NCBI GenBank assembly: GCA_013397935.1 | Contig: VZRN01004254.1 | Coordinates: 1,544,042 to 1,608,041, forward strand | Length of the DNA stretch: 64,000 bases | Origin: Dasyornis broadbenti | Taxonomy: Eukaryota > Chordata > Aves > Passeriformes > Dasyornithidae | Reading direction: 5' to 3' | Shown: in pieces, positions 31,887-44,983 of the stretch | Numbering within the stretch: position 1 is the first letter of the stretch | Layout: the number at the start of each line of letters is the position of its first letter | The notes under the pieces: model-generated | What the model saw: the letters and a program-made list of their open reading frames with translations, nothing else | Database searches by the model: none | Told to the model about the DNA's origin: nothing | Position numbers and translations under genes: made by a program

Positions 31887-34800
31887 GAGACTATTTTAGC
31901 AGTTTATATTATTTGAAATGAAATGTGACAGACAGTAAAATTATCCTTCCTGACCAAACACCCATAAAACAAAATTCTATAAAGGAAAGGGAGAGATGAG
32001 ATGAGAATAGGAATTTCCGTGCTTGTTGTGCACTGAAGTGTTTTTTATTTAAAACCCTTTCTTGTTTAGAGGTCAAAAAAGTCACTCCATCATTGACTTG
32101 TGTATCAAGCAGGAGACTCTTAGACGTTTGTCTTCTGATGGACCACAAGCACAGCAGGAGACCTATAGAGCTGTAAATTTGAATGTTCTCCATGAAAAAT
32201 TTCACTTGTCCTAGTACTTCATCTCCTCTTTCTACCAAAATATTGCATTTTCTCTTCCAATAAAGATGTTTTATAATGGCAATAAGGGGCTGTAACTCTA
32301 GAAGGTGGTATTGCTCATATTTTCTTTGTGTCATGCAGCTCCCACTGCATTATGATAGCATATGTTACCTCTCTGCCATGAGTTATTGGCTAAGTGCAGC
32401 ACATTTGTATCTATATTTAGAAAACAACCTTCTCTCACAAAAAACCCATGAGCAATGCTAGGCTGGGCATATTGCATAATTGTTTCTGTGCTATGTAAAA
32501 TAATTCTGTGTGGCACTTCCTACTTGGGTTTTGCTTTCTAAATCCTTAACTGGCAAATATAATCCTTAAGTTCTATAGGCGTTTGAGGCATTTTGCCATG
32601 CTGTGTTGAAATAACTATTCAGGCTGTCTTAGTACATATGAGATCTATAATAAGAAATTTTATTTTCAGTCCATGAAAAAAACAGCTGAGGTCAAATAAT
32701 ATCAATTCCAGAAAAAATAGAAACATTAATTTCTAGTCACCAACTCCTCCACTCTTCCACAAATACTGAAAAAGAAATTATCAAAATGGCTTGTCCTTGG
32801 TATTTTTAGAGCAATTTTTGTAAATCCACGATAAAGAAGTTAAAGAAAATGGGTAAAGGCAGAGTTTTGATTTGCAGCAGTGAAAGTTCTACAGATTCTG
32901 AATTTGTGTTTTGTGTTGGATACAGTACTGAAACTGGCAAATTTTATGTAGGGTGTTTTGTATATTCTAAATATAAGGACTCTGCACTGACAACATATGT
33001 GTGTTTATGTATTATCAGACTACTGCTTGAGAAGATTGTAGTCATTTTGAGACTTTTTTTTTTTTTTCTTGATTTCTAATTAATCTGGAGTATAATTCGT
33101 TTCTGGAGTAAAATTTGTTTCTAGATAAACTTTAAAAAACCGCTCTCTAATCTCAACATTACAGGATGTGGAAGTTGAATTATTAAAGGTAATACATCTG
33201 AGTAGACAATTTAACCTATTCTAAGAACCAAGGCTCTCACTTGATTGTTTCACAGAGGCAGCCACTGCACCCTGAGTGTGGTTTTAGAAAATCCTTCCGC
33301 TTGGTATTTTTTTTTTTTTTTTTGCCTTCTACAGAGTTACGAGTATCACTGGTAAATAATTCAAGGCATCAAACTCTTAAGTTCCTTACAACACCAAGCA
33401 TCTTGTTGTATCATAAATTCTCTTGTTTTCCTGAACTATTGTTGATTGAGGTGACTGATTCTGAACATGAAACTAAACACAGTGTCTGTGAGTCAAACTG
33501 TGGTTTTTGCAAGCCTGCTCTCAGGCACAATCCTTAGATAAACTTCAAAGGGTGAAGACAGGGAGAAATCCTCTTCCCATTCCATCCTGAATGAGGATTC
33601 TTCCTCATATGTCTACCTGGAACATAAATTTACCAGCTTCACTATGTTCATTGTGACCATAGCCATACTTTTTGTCCTCTCTGCCCATGTATCTGATCTC
33701 ACTGTTTGTGTCAGAAATGTAACATTGTGAGGTTTGTTGTTCACTGAGTAAAGATTTTTTTAAAAATAATTTTGAAGCTGCAAAGGTTCATAAGTCATAG
33801 CAATTAAAAGCAAGAAAATTAATATACTTCGGGTGATAATAATTAATTTCAGAGATTTAGAAACAGAGCAAGGATTGCAGATTGGCAAGAGAGGAAAAGA
33901 CGTTCCTGTCTCAATAGTGTAATTAACTGTAAATTTTCTGGATACAAAGGAAAGTCAAAAGTCTGTTTAGAGAGATAATGCAAATATGAGGCTGAAAGAA
34001 GGGGTTTTTTTATTTCAAAGTAGATTTCTGGATACAGACAGAACAAGCAATGGAAAACCTACCTGTTTAATTATGAAATTTTGAGAAATTAATGGATATC
34101 ACAGAATTAGCACAGTAAGGCAAGGTAGGATTCTGATTAAACACACTTGGATTTTACTTAATGGCTGCAAAAAAGACAGAAGCAAAACCACATGAATCTG
34201 TGTCTCATAAACGAAGACTGTATGAAATATAATGCATGTGTGATGCATCTGTAATTTCTAGAAGTAGTGACAGAAATGTAATAGGAAAGCATACTCTCGT
34301 TCTTTCAATTGATAGGTAAACCAGAGTAATCTTACTTTGTGAGTAGAAACATTATGAAGAACAAAACAGTAACTTTTTTTAACATCAGTCTGTAAAGCTT
34401 GACTGGTCCAAAGCAAGAAAAAAGTGAAAGCAAGGTTGGACATGATGCAATGTGTACTGAAATATCTACGGCCTTAGATGTAGCTAATACTTCCTCTAAT
34501 ATATTGGTGTGATAATTAACGAGTTCAAGGAGAGATCAGCCTTTAATTCAAATCCTGACAATATGTCACTGTTAAAAGATAAGTAGTAACAAAAATTATG
34601 TGAACTGGATTGAATTTAGTAGTACACGTGGTTATTAAATAGCATTGACCTTTTCTTGGTGTATATGCTTACCAACATTTAACTTTGTGTTTTAGTAAAA
34701 CCAAATATCTTTAGTAATGTTCCTAGTGGTATTATATGTGGCTATTGATTTACAGGTCCCCACTTTTTGTATACACATCATTGACTTCAGTAGTTTTCTT

Positions 34801-37800
34801 GGGGAAAAATTATCAGATATTTGGAATGCAATGACCACAAATAACCTTTCCACATCTACTGGAGAAGCTTCAAAAATCTGACTGCTTATAGATTGAACAG
34901 ACATTGTCCCATTCAATTTTTCAGAGGTCATTTGTAAATATACAGTCTAGTATAAAAGACATTATTAAGAAAAAAAAATCTCAGTTCTAAACTGCAGGTT
35001 TTTCCATAACTATTAACTCTGATAAATGGGTTTTTTTAGCTATTTAGGAAAACTGAATACCAGTTAAATTGCTACAGTCTTTTTATGTTCATCCCCTTCC
35101 TTTTAATTAACAGTAGTTGTATGATACAAGAATTCTATTTCCATCCCAGCAGAAATGGGTTACAAGCACCACTATATTCTTGTATTTCTAGGTAGGTTTC
35201 CAAGACATATGATAACTTTAAAACCTGATATAGAGACAAATATATTCTTTTTGGTTTGAAGTGATAAAGCTCATAAATTTATGTAAAGTGTAATAAAAAG
35301 GAAAAGTTGTTGCCATTATCATTAAAAGTAGATTTACCAGATTGAGCTGAACCAATTGCTTTTGACAGCCCAGAGGATATTTATATTTTCAGTGAACTTT
35401 TTATATCAATTTTTCATCACTAAACTATTTACTCTTGCTAGTTTAGCTAGATTTTGACTCCCTTGATTGTTCATATGGGAAGTAGATGATGACGTTATAT
35501 TTGATTTTCATTACTCCTGTGAGTGTATACAGTTTGAGATGCTTCGTGTGATGTATTCTATTCATATCATATTACTTTAATTCCCTCTTATCCTTAAGTT
35601 TGTATTTATATATTTTTATTAAAAGGAAAAACCTTCCAAACAAAAAAAAATAAAGCACAAAAAAAACGTGACAGATATGAAGAAAGGGAGTCTTAGCTAT
35701 TAGAAGATGCATTTTTTGTTCTAATGAATGATATTAAGCCTTCCAACACACAATCAATACTTCAAATTTATAATAACTAATTTGAAGTTCCTTTGCTAAC
35801 CAAGCAGACATCCAGAGTAAGAAACTTAAAAGTGGATGCATATGCTAAAGAGAATCTGAGCATACTGTAATACATTTTGAGCAGAGATTTTATAGACCTT
35901 TTAAACAAATTCTATTTGGCTATATTCCATTCACTGTTCCATTTATTTTTCCCAAAGCTGTTTCTCACACAGAAGAGTCAGAGAAAGATATATATATAAA
36001 GATATATATATATATAGATACACATACCAAAAATACTTACATAGTCATTCAATCAAAACCTATAATAGTATCTGCAATTTTAAATGACCGGTGCAGCTGA
36101 CTGGAAGATAAATTTCAAAGGCAATACAACCAGAAGAGCTGTATGACAGCATTGGAAACTATTCTGCCAGTCCTATTGTGGGAGAAAATGAGAATATTTT
36201 TGTATAGCAATTTCACAGGTAATTATACTCATCATCAGTTTTGCCTTCAAAAGTGATCACTGTTGACCAGTGACTTGTGATTAAAAAAAATGAGATGAAG
36301 GAAAAGCCAGAGCCCATGAGAAAAAGATGTCTTCTGAGCTCAGATAGAACTTTTAATATTTAAAGAAGATTTGGATTAGTTGATTCAAACCCAGGGAAAC
36401 AACATAGAAATCTGAAAAATAAGTGGTCTTTTCTGAAGGAATTTAGTAGAAATTGCCTGAGAAATACTGTTGGATAAGGTTTCAGCTCTTGTTTAGAGAG
36501 GGTTTCATACTATCCTAGCTAGAAGGTTGAGTCCTTGCTGGTAGTCCTGATAAGATTATAAGAGGTGGATAGTAGGTGTTCTCTAGCAGAAACAGAACAT
36601 ATTTCTCAAGCGAAAACTCTTGCACTCATTCTATTATTTGTTAATTTGAACACCCAGAACAATCTATCCGTGCCACACATGCTATGAGCAGTTGCCAATT
36701 CCTTTGGAACACATCATCTGCTTATGTTAAAGGAGAAGATATTCTATAGATATGTAATGCAAAAGGTCATCAATGAAGGCAGCTCAGATACACGTACAGG
36801 AAGAATAACCTTTTATATACATCTGTGATGATTAGGCGAAACACCAAGGTGACTGTAGGAAATATACGTATGCGGAAAACACCTTTTAGTGTGATACTTG
36901 TGAGATTCACCTTGTGAGGGAGAATGAGGGAGGTGAAAGCCTGTTTTTAAGGCACTGGAAAGAAGTCTGTGGAAGATGAAGGTCTGAGCATAACACCTGA
37001 ATGAAATAGCAGTGCTTGGTGCAAAAGCTCTGTCAACATGCAGGAGAAAAACCATATAAAACAATATTTATAGCCTGTTGGAGTAAAGGAGAGTAAAAAT
37101 TTTGGCAAGAGATAAATGATTTGTACTTCAAGAAATGATATCCAGTACGAGGGTTAGAAGAAGGATTATTTAGCCAGCGACAGATGTAAGGTTCAGCACA
37201 GGAAGTCAAGAATAATAACTCCTAATCTTTTATTCTTTATGTCATGCTTATGATGTTCTTACTCCTAATTTTCAAACATATGCAGTGTACATTACAGTCC
37301 TTCTTAAAAATGTCACTCTGGTATTTCTTGAGGGGACTGAAACCTTCCTTCTGCTGTATCAATAAGAAAGAATTTATGAGAATTTATGCCTGCTAACAAA
37401 ATTAATCCAATCCCTCCAGGACTGACTAGGACTGAAACAATCCTTTACAATAATCCAAGGTCTTTGCAATACTACTGGACAATATGAAGTCCAATAAAAT
37501 AAGAAGATAATCTCAGATCTACAGACTGGAAATGTTGAGTGCTGGATCAATCCACATGGTTTTAAAGAACATATCTGTTTCTGTATTGGGATTAATCATC
37601 CAGCAGTAATAAAATGTGAACATTCAGAAAGGAAGCCTGATGGGCTGAGTGTCCTCTACCTCTTTACAAAAGGGGAAAAAAAAATGGTGACAGAAGAAAG
37701 CAAAACCCTCTTTGCTTACTGTGGACCTCTGTCTCTGGTGTGCAAGTCCTCTGTGTCCAAAGATAATTAGCACTTTATAATGCTAATTATTATAATCATG

Positions 37801-39231
37801 TCTGAGAAAAAAATCATTAGGGGGTAGGGCTGTTCAATGATTTTCAATTGCCCCCTCTATTAAAAAATAAGGTCATTGTTTGATTAGCTAGTTTTAGAAG
37901 CCTGAAGATGGAAAAAGTGTTACAGAAAATCCTTTGATTGTTTATTTCCTCATCTAAGATATTTGGTAAATACCTAAAAAAGAAAAATATAAAATAATGT
38001 CATAAAATATGTCTGTCATAAAATTATCTCGAAATTTCTGGCTACATGCTACCAATATACATGTGAAAAAGGGTATTTATTTTTATAATTTTTGGCATAA
38101 GAATGTGAGTCCAGTACTGAAGGAAGCTAAGAGGAGTCACCTTATAACTTCTTCTGTCATATATTTACTCAAAATACCAAGGGTAGTAACTGAAATTTGA
38201 AAAGCGTACATTGTAGAACATTAATAGGAAATTTAAATTTGGACCAAAAGTAAAAAATTCAAACTGGAACATTCTACTGGGGGTGAAAACAACCAACTGA
38301 ATAGAAATTCCTTGGTTTTTTCCCCTCTCAGTCAGCTTAAGGTTTGTACAAGTATAGTTTACTTGTTGAAAACTAGGTTTCAAATTGTATTTTTAGATGC
38401 ACCTTCAAAGCACTCTAGACTTAACATTATGACCAGTACTTAAACTGTGAATGATGTCATGTGTTATGTTTGTTTCTGAATATAGTGGATTCAGAAAGAT
38501 AGAAAGATAGTTTGCCATGAACTAATTTGGCTTAGTTTTATTGATGAGCAGGGAGCCAAGTTGGGGGCTATTTTCCTGGCAATATACGGAGATATGAGAG
38601 AAGGAAGATGGCGAGGCTGAGTAGGCTGTAATACAAATGGAGTGAAAGATGTGTTGACTTTAAAATATAGAATAGGTGACTTATAGAACACAATGTATCT
38701 TAGTTGTCAATTCAGGAAGTGAAATTAGTTGTTAAGATACCTTTGTGACACAGTCTTATCAGATAGACAGCGGGGCTAAAAGGAAGTATATTTCATTTTT
38801 TTACAAATTCAGATTATAGAACTGAACTAAAATTAGAAAATTGCACTAAAGTGTGGCTTCTGTTTCTCATGAACCATGACCTTGTCTCCGACTTGGGCTG
38901 ATATACCATATTGTCTTAAGTATTTGAGGGTAGAGAAGATATAAGACTTCTGACATATGGCTTAACTAATGTTTTGTGACAAAAGTAGTTTAACCATTTA
39001 TATTCCATATACCATTAAAGAAAGGCTGATAATTTTCCCACATAAACCTGTATTGTGAAAATTCAGAAACACCCTGATGGAATTCTCCAATATTTAGAGA
39101 ACAAGAACAAACCACTTCTGCAGATTTGCTTTAAAGTGGAACCTAGGATGAGTTGAAATGCTTTTGCACTCTGGATCAGAGAGTTCCCTACAGCTCTAGA
39201 GAGCGGCTCAGATTTGGGAGGGAAAAAAAAA
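31887..39231. other. About 7.3 kb of unique AT-rich sequence
   Basis: The stretch holds homopolymers (poly-T about 33055-33067 and 33307-33323) and a TA repeat at 36.0 kb. The longest open frame free of obvious bias, minus strand 31909-32334 (141 codons), has no motif I recognise. Nothing else is supportable. Confidence 0.4.
35987..36020. repeat. (TA)n microsatellite
   Basis: GATATATATATAAA followed by GATATATATATATATAGATA, about 34 bp of alternating TA with two interruptions. Confidence 0.9.
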
Positions 39232-39253
39232 NNNNNNNNNNNNNNNNNNNNNN
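39232..39253. other. Assembly gap (22 N)
   Basis: 22 consecutive N bases lie inside a homopolymer, with A9 on the left (39223-39231) and A9 on the right. The placeholder size says nothing about the true length. Confidence 0.99.
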
Positions 39254-39828
39254 AAAAAAAAAGTAAGTTATTCAGGAGGAAAATATTTCCCTCCCAAGGT
39301 TGTGAAGAAGAAAGATCCTCACTGATGTCTCCAGATGGAAATTAGCCCTTCACATGTAATTTGACATCTTAAAAGGAAAAGCTTCCCAGGAGAAAGCAAG
39401 ATATTTGTTGCATAGATTGAACTCTTTAAAAGGGAAAGGCTTGAATGAATTTTGAGAAGGTGACCACTTCACATTTTCAGAAGATTGGGACTGATAAAAA
39501 AAGAAATGTCATGAAGAATCCCATTAATTAAAAAAACAATAATCTGTTAAGGGTCTCCTTCTAAAAATGCATGCAGATTGTTTTTTTTTCTGATGTAATG
39601 ACAAAATATGAACCACTGCAGATGTGTGTTATTTCTAAAAAAAAAAATAAAAAACCCCAAGAAAACAAAAGAACACTGTAAAATACTGGCTTAATTATTT
39701 CAGAAAACAATTTAAGCAAAGTAAATACCAAGTTAATATATGATAAAACTGATAAACTTATTTTTCACCCCCCTCTCAGAATTTCCATTCTTATGACTTC
39801 AGGGAACCATCAGAAATTCTATGTTGAA

Positions 39829-39940
39829 ATCCATTTTAGTAAAGCACTCAAGCATGTTCTTAACTTTGAAAGCCAATGAAAGTAACAGAATTACTTAAAT
39901 GCTTAAAGTTAAGCGCACTCTCTAGTACTTGTTCCATTCA
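39829..39940. repeat. Palindromic MITE-like element
   Basis: The left arm AGTAAAGCACTCAAGCATGTTCTTAACTTT (about 39838-39867) is mirrored by the right arm TTAAATGCTTAAAGTTAAGCGCACTC...TAGTACTT (about 39894-39931), with GCCAATGAAAGTAACAG between. Sauropsid palindromic elements that I recall have exactly this plan (TAAAGCACTTAAGC ... TTAACTTT ... TCAATGGGA ... AAAGTTAAGC). It is non-coding and would have depended on a transposase from elsewhere. Confidence 0.6.
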
Positions 39941-40404
39941 GAGCAGCATCCCTTCATCCCTAATGAAATCAAAAGAGTTTCTTATGCCTAAAATTAAGAT
40001 GCTATACCTTTTATTAGTATCTTATGGATACTGAGGTCAAAAACTGATGTAAATGAATGAGGCAGTCAGGCATTCTAAATTGCCTAGAGCTGCTACTGAT
40101 TCTAGGGTGCCTCTGATTTTGAACACCAGTAGAATGTAAAAGTAAGGAAGGTTTTTGACAGCTTTTTTCTCTTATTGTTCTTGGCACTTCTGATTTGTCT
40201 TTGCCAGTGACCTTTTTTCACAATGTACTACTCTACAGAAAGACAATAAGACCTCAGCCCAAGCACTGCAGCCATATGTGGTGTCTGTTGCCATCACAAA
40301 GACGTTTGACAGGCACCAGATTCAAGACATAAATTTTTATCATTTAAGTGACCTTGGTTCACCTAGCTTATCAATCTTGAGTACCTAAATGATTATGAAA
40401 AGGC

Positions 40405-40548
40405 CATGCTGAATGGGTCTTGAAGCAACCTGGCCTAGTTGAAGATGTCCTGCTCAGGGCACTGGGGTTGGAAAGAGGTGATTTTTAAGGTCCTTTCCAA
40501 CCCAGGCCATTCTATGATTCTCTGATTCTATGATCCTATGATGACTTT
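40405..40548 (+). mobile_element. CR1 LINE 3'-end fragment
   Basis: GCTGAATGGGTCTTGAAGCAACCTGGCCTAGTTGAAG leads into GGGGTTGGAAAGAGGTGATTTTTAAGGTCC, TTTCCAACCCAGGCCATTCT and a tail of four diverged ATTCTATG units ending near 40545. Confidence 0.92.
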
Positions 40549-40849
40549 CATTCTTTGCATCAGAGAAGAAAGGTGGACAAGATTTATTTCTTTCACTTAA
40601 ATTATAGCCATGACAGGGACTAATCTCAGAGTTAAAGAGTGATTCATGGACCACTGGTATTAATGAGATCACGGCAGATAAATCGGAACCAGTATGAAGA
40701 TTTAGTGTAAGCCTTTTACATTAGTAGTTCAGGTAAGAAGTTGATGATAATGTTACTTGTTTTCTTGTGAAGAACTGACAAGGATTTCTTGATCCAAAGA
40801 GCCAAAGGAATACAATTTGTTCCACTACAGAGAGATTTTAGTATGCAAT

Positions 40850-41275
40850 CAGAGAATCACAGAATGGTTGAAGTTGGTAGGCACCTCTGGAGATCATTGT
40901 CCAACCACCCTGCACAAGGAGGGTCATATACAGCCAGTTACCCAGGAACACGTCTAGATGGGGTTTTTAAAAATCTCCTAGGAAGGAGACTCCACAACCT
41001 CGCTGTAAAACTTATTGCAGATTTCAGTCACCCTCACAGTAAAAATTGCTTCCTTTTGTTTATGGAGCCTCTTGTGCTGACATTGAAAACAGTAGATTTG
41101 TCCTGTGGGCACCTCCTCTTCAGGTATTTACATACAAGATGTCCCATGAACCTTCTCTTCACGAGGCTAAATGGTTCCAGTTCTCTTAGCTGTCCTTATA
41201 TGTGAGGTGCTCCAGTCCTTTAATCATCCATGTGACCTTCCATTGAACTTCATTGAATGTTGAATAAAGATAGAG
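40850..41275 (-). mobile_element. CR1 LINE 3' fragment, inverted
   Basis: Plus-strand CAGAGAATCACAGAATGGTTGAAGTTGG followed by AGATCATTGTCCAACC is the reverse complement of a CR1 3' end. The next 350 bp follow the inverted CR1 C-terminal region: GGAGACTCCACAACCTC, then TTCACGAGGCTAAATGG, then GGTGCTCCAGTCCTTTAATCAT. It faces the plus-strand CR1 end at 40.5 kb, so two CR1 3' ends converge about 300 bp apart. Confidence 0.88.
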
Positions 41276-43394
41276 TTTCTGTTGATAAAAATATTGGCAC
41301 TTTTACATGCCACAAAGGAGAAGAAACAGACTTTCAAAAGAAATGTCCATGTGCATTGCTGTAAAGTAGTGAACTCCAAGGCATGATTAGAAAAAGCCAT
41401 TTCACACCTGAACTGAATCCTGGGAAATATATAATTCAGTCCTAATCAGCCATCTTTTATTGGAAATATGATGAGGACATGGCCAACAGTTTATAGCGTC
41501 TTGTATTTGAGTAGAGGTGCTGACCATTATTCTGATCACCATTACTCAATAAGCAAAGGACTACATAAAGAGGTAAGAACTTCTAATGCAGGCAGATGGT
41601 AGCTAGGCTGCAGAAAATATTGCTTACTAATTTTTTTTCCTTTGCTTTGTACAGTGATTCTGCTATTGCAGGCTGGGTGCCAAAAATTCGTGGTGGTGAG
41701 ACATGGGACTAATACAAAATGTGTTCAGTTTATAGTTAGGCTAAAATAGAAGCAAAGTTGAAAACAAGCAAAGTTGAAGTCAGGCAGTTTCAACTTTATA
41801 AACTTCCTTGCACTAGTTTAGAAATATTACTTGTGATGAAGCAAATCTGTTGGTTCTGGTGGGTGTAGAACCCCCAGTGCAAGCTGTGAGATCTCTAGCC
41901 CAAAGAATCAATAAATCTTCTAATTGTGTCATGCCACGTCTGTGATTTAGACTGCAATATATTCTGTGATTTGTTTAATAAACTTGCAAGCTTAAATACC
42001 ATGCGTTTGTGGGATGCTCCCCTGGGATTCATCCTTAAGGTTGCCCAAATGTATCTCCTCTTCCAGTGACCTACGTAGGAAGTGACATGAGACATGTGGT
42101 GGTTTAATTAGCAAAATGTTGGCATCAGATTAATAAAGAAGATAATATCCTTTTCTACAGTTTCTGTTTCATATAAATATCTCTCGCAGAGCTCTGGTTC
42201 CATATGGCAATTAGAAGTACTTGTTAACATAGTTGTTTAGGTATATGAATAATGAAGGTGAATTTTCTCTAAGACTGAAAGAAATAAAGATGGACAGACT
42301 TGTTCAGATGGATTCCAAACTCACTGATCCACAGATAAATATTCTTTGATTTTTTTTTTAAACTCAAACTTGTATTGTAAGCTTCTAATATTCCCATTTC
42401 TGAGTATTTTTTTAAAGTTATAATTACTATTTTTAATTAGTCTTTATTTATTTTTGCACTGCTAAGGCTCACTTGGAAATAAAAGTCATTATTCCATGAA
42501 AAAAATCACCATCTCAAAGAAACACTCATATAGTGATGGGAAATTGGTTTCTCTGCATAAGTTGAGTATAGTTTTTAAATATAGTGAAACACTGGATACT
42601 GGATTTAAAGAAAAAAACAAGCCCACAAACAATAATTGTAGTTCATTTATTCAGTTGAATTACCTTTTAACTTTGGAACACCCACCAGAAGAGAAAAAGA
42701 AATTTATGAATCTACATACTTTCAGAATCTTTCAAAGATTCTTTCAGTCTTATTGTTTGAGAGGTGAATTGCAAAAGTCTGCATTTCGTACATAGTATTC
42801 AATGTTTTATTGATGACAACAAAAGTAATAGAAAAAGCAAGACTGCACATTTACGCCGACCAGAACTGCAAGAGGAAAATTCTTTAGGGAAACTTCAGTG
42901 AAGGAAAACCTTGAATTAAGATTGCTCATGTATCATTTTAAAAATTTCCTCCTGATTTGGAAAAGAAATCTTCACCTTTCTTGGGTCTAAGAAAGTACCA
43001 TCATGCTTTGTATAACTGACACTAAGGTTGCTAACATAAAGAACAATGGAGGTGAAACTATGAGGAGATTTTTTTCAATTTTTCATTAGCTCAAAAGTGG
43101 AGTTTGGGAGTATCACAATCCTCACTGCATTAAATTTTAAATTATGTTTTGATCTTCGTTTACTCATTTCAACTTCTTCTTAAAAGACAAGAATAGTTCT
43201 GTTATTTGTATGTCTTCCAAAGAGCAACTTTTGGCAACAGAAGGAGACCTTAAATTAATCAGAAACAGATCTTGACAAATAGACTAAATGGCCAGACAGA
43301 GGACTGAAGTTCATAACCAAAAAAGAATCCTGTACTCTATCTCTATAAAAGGACTGCTTAATTTCATTGAACTTCTGTCATCTTCTGTGATGAG
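41276..43394. other. Unique AT-rich sequence, no gene seen
   Basis: No recognisable repeat, RNA or coding segment; open frames are short and without known motifs. Confidence 0.4.
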
Positions 43395-44983
43395 GAAGGC
43401 CAAAGGACCACTTGGAATTGAGTTGAGAATTGGATTTCAAGGACAACAAGAAGGGCTTCTACAAGTACATCAGCAGCAAAAGGAAGATCAGGGAAAATGT
43501 GGGGTCACGGCTGAATCAGATGGGTGTGTTGATAATGGAAGACACAGAAAAGGAAGAATAACTGAATGCCTTCATTGCGTCAGTGTTTACTGTTGAGGTT
43601 GACCCTTGGAGTTCCAGACCCTGGAGGTAACAGAAGAAGGCTGAAGAAAAGAAGACTTCCCTGTGGTCGGGATGGGTTAGAGGTCAGCTAAACCGACAAT
43701 ACCATAATCCCATGGGCCCTGAGGGTATGCACTTATGAGTGCTGAGGTAGCTGGCAAATAGAATTGCTAAGCCACTTTCTATCATCTTTCAAAAAGGATG
43801 GAGAATGGCAGAAGTGCCCAATGAATGGTGGAAGGACAATGTTACTCCCAACTTCAAAGACGGCAAGAAGGAGGATCCAGGAAACTACTGGTCAGTGAGC
43901 TTCACCTCCATCTCTGGAAAAGTGATGTAAGAGAGACATCATCCTAGAGGTCATCACCAAGCATGTAGAAGAAAAGTAGGTCATCAGGATAGTCAGCGTG
44001 GAGTCAAAGGGGAAATCATGTTTGACCAATCTGATAGCTTTCCATGATGGCATGGCAGGATGAATTGATAAGGGGAGAGTAGAGTAAGTTTTCTAATTTT
44101 ACTTCAGCAAGGCTTTTGACACTGTCTTCCACAACATCCTTCATAGGTAAGTTTGGGAACTGTGGATTAGGTAAATGGACAGTGAGGTGGTTCAAGCACT
44201 GGCTGAGTATCAGAGCACACAGGATCATGATCAGTGGAGTAGAATTCAGTTGGAGGCCTGTAGTCAGTGGCATTCCCCAGGGCTCAATACTGGGTCCAGT
44301 CTTATTTACCTTGTGTATCAACGACCTGGACAAAGGGACAGAATGTACTGTCAGGAAGTCTGCTGATAATGCAAAACTGGGGGGAGTGGCTGATACACCT
44401 GAAAGCTGTGCTGCCATTCAGCAGGACCCTGATAGGCTGGAGGGTTGGGTGGAGTGAAACCTAATAAAGTTCAACAAGGGCAAGTGCATGGTCCTGCCCC
44501 TGGGGAGCAATAACCCCAAGCATCAGCACAGGTTGGTACTTGACCTACTGGAGAGCAGCTCTGCTGAGAAGGACCTGGGAGTCATGGTGAATGACAAGCT
44601 GACCATGAGACAGCAGTTCCCTTGCAACCAGAAGGACCTATGGTATCCTGGGGTTCATGGGAAGATTGTGGCCAGCAGATTGAGGGAGGCGGTCTTCCCC
44701 CTCTGCTCAAGCTTGGTGAGACCATATCTGGATCTGTGTGCAGTTCTGGGCTCCTCAGTACAAGAAAGACAAAGATCTACTAGAAAGTGTTGAGTGGAAA
44801 GCCACAAAAATGAAGAGTGAGAGGGCATGTCATTAATATATATAAATATCTCAAAGGCAGGTGCTGAGAGGTTGGTGCCAGATTCTTTTCAGTGGTGGCC
44901 AGAGACAGGACAAGGAGCAATGGCCATAAAATACACCACGAGAAATTCTACCTCAGCGTCCAAACTAGAGAAGCCCAGTGTTC
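43395..44983 (+). mobile_element. CR1 LINE, ORF2 reverse transcriptase remnant
   Basis: A second long CR1 copy, frame-broken throughout. It starts at a point corresponding to the endonuclease/RT linker (DFKDNKKGFYRYI-like, with AGGACAACAAGAAGGGCTTCTACA). Next come a MGPEG-type stretch (about 43708-43725), KEDPGNYWSVSFTSISGKV (about 43870-43925), a DFSKAFDTVFHNIL-type motif A (about 44100-44140), and SGIPQGSILGPVLFTLCINDLD (about 44265-44330). The catalytic box reads SADN at 44359-44370 instead of FADD. Then come LGGVADTPESCAAIQQDPDRLE, AEKDLGVMVNDKLTM and LVRPYLDLCAVLGSSVQERQ. The copy loses its 3' end at about 44983, where an inverted CR1 fragment begins. Confidence 0.92.

Noticed and set aside
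40789..41205. Plus-strand 138-codon frame at 41 kb
   Set aside because: It is antisense of an inverted CR1 3' region, not a gene.
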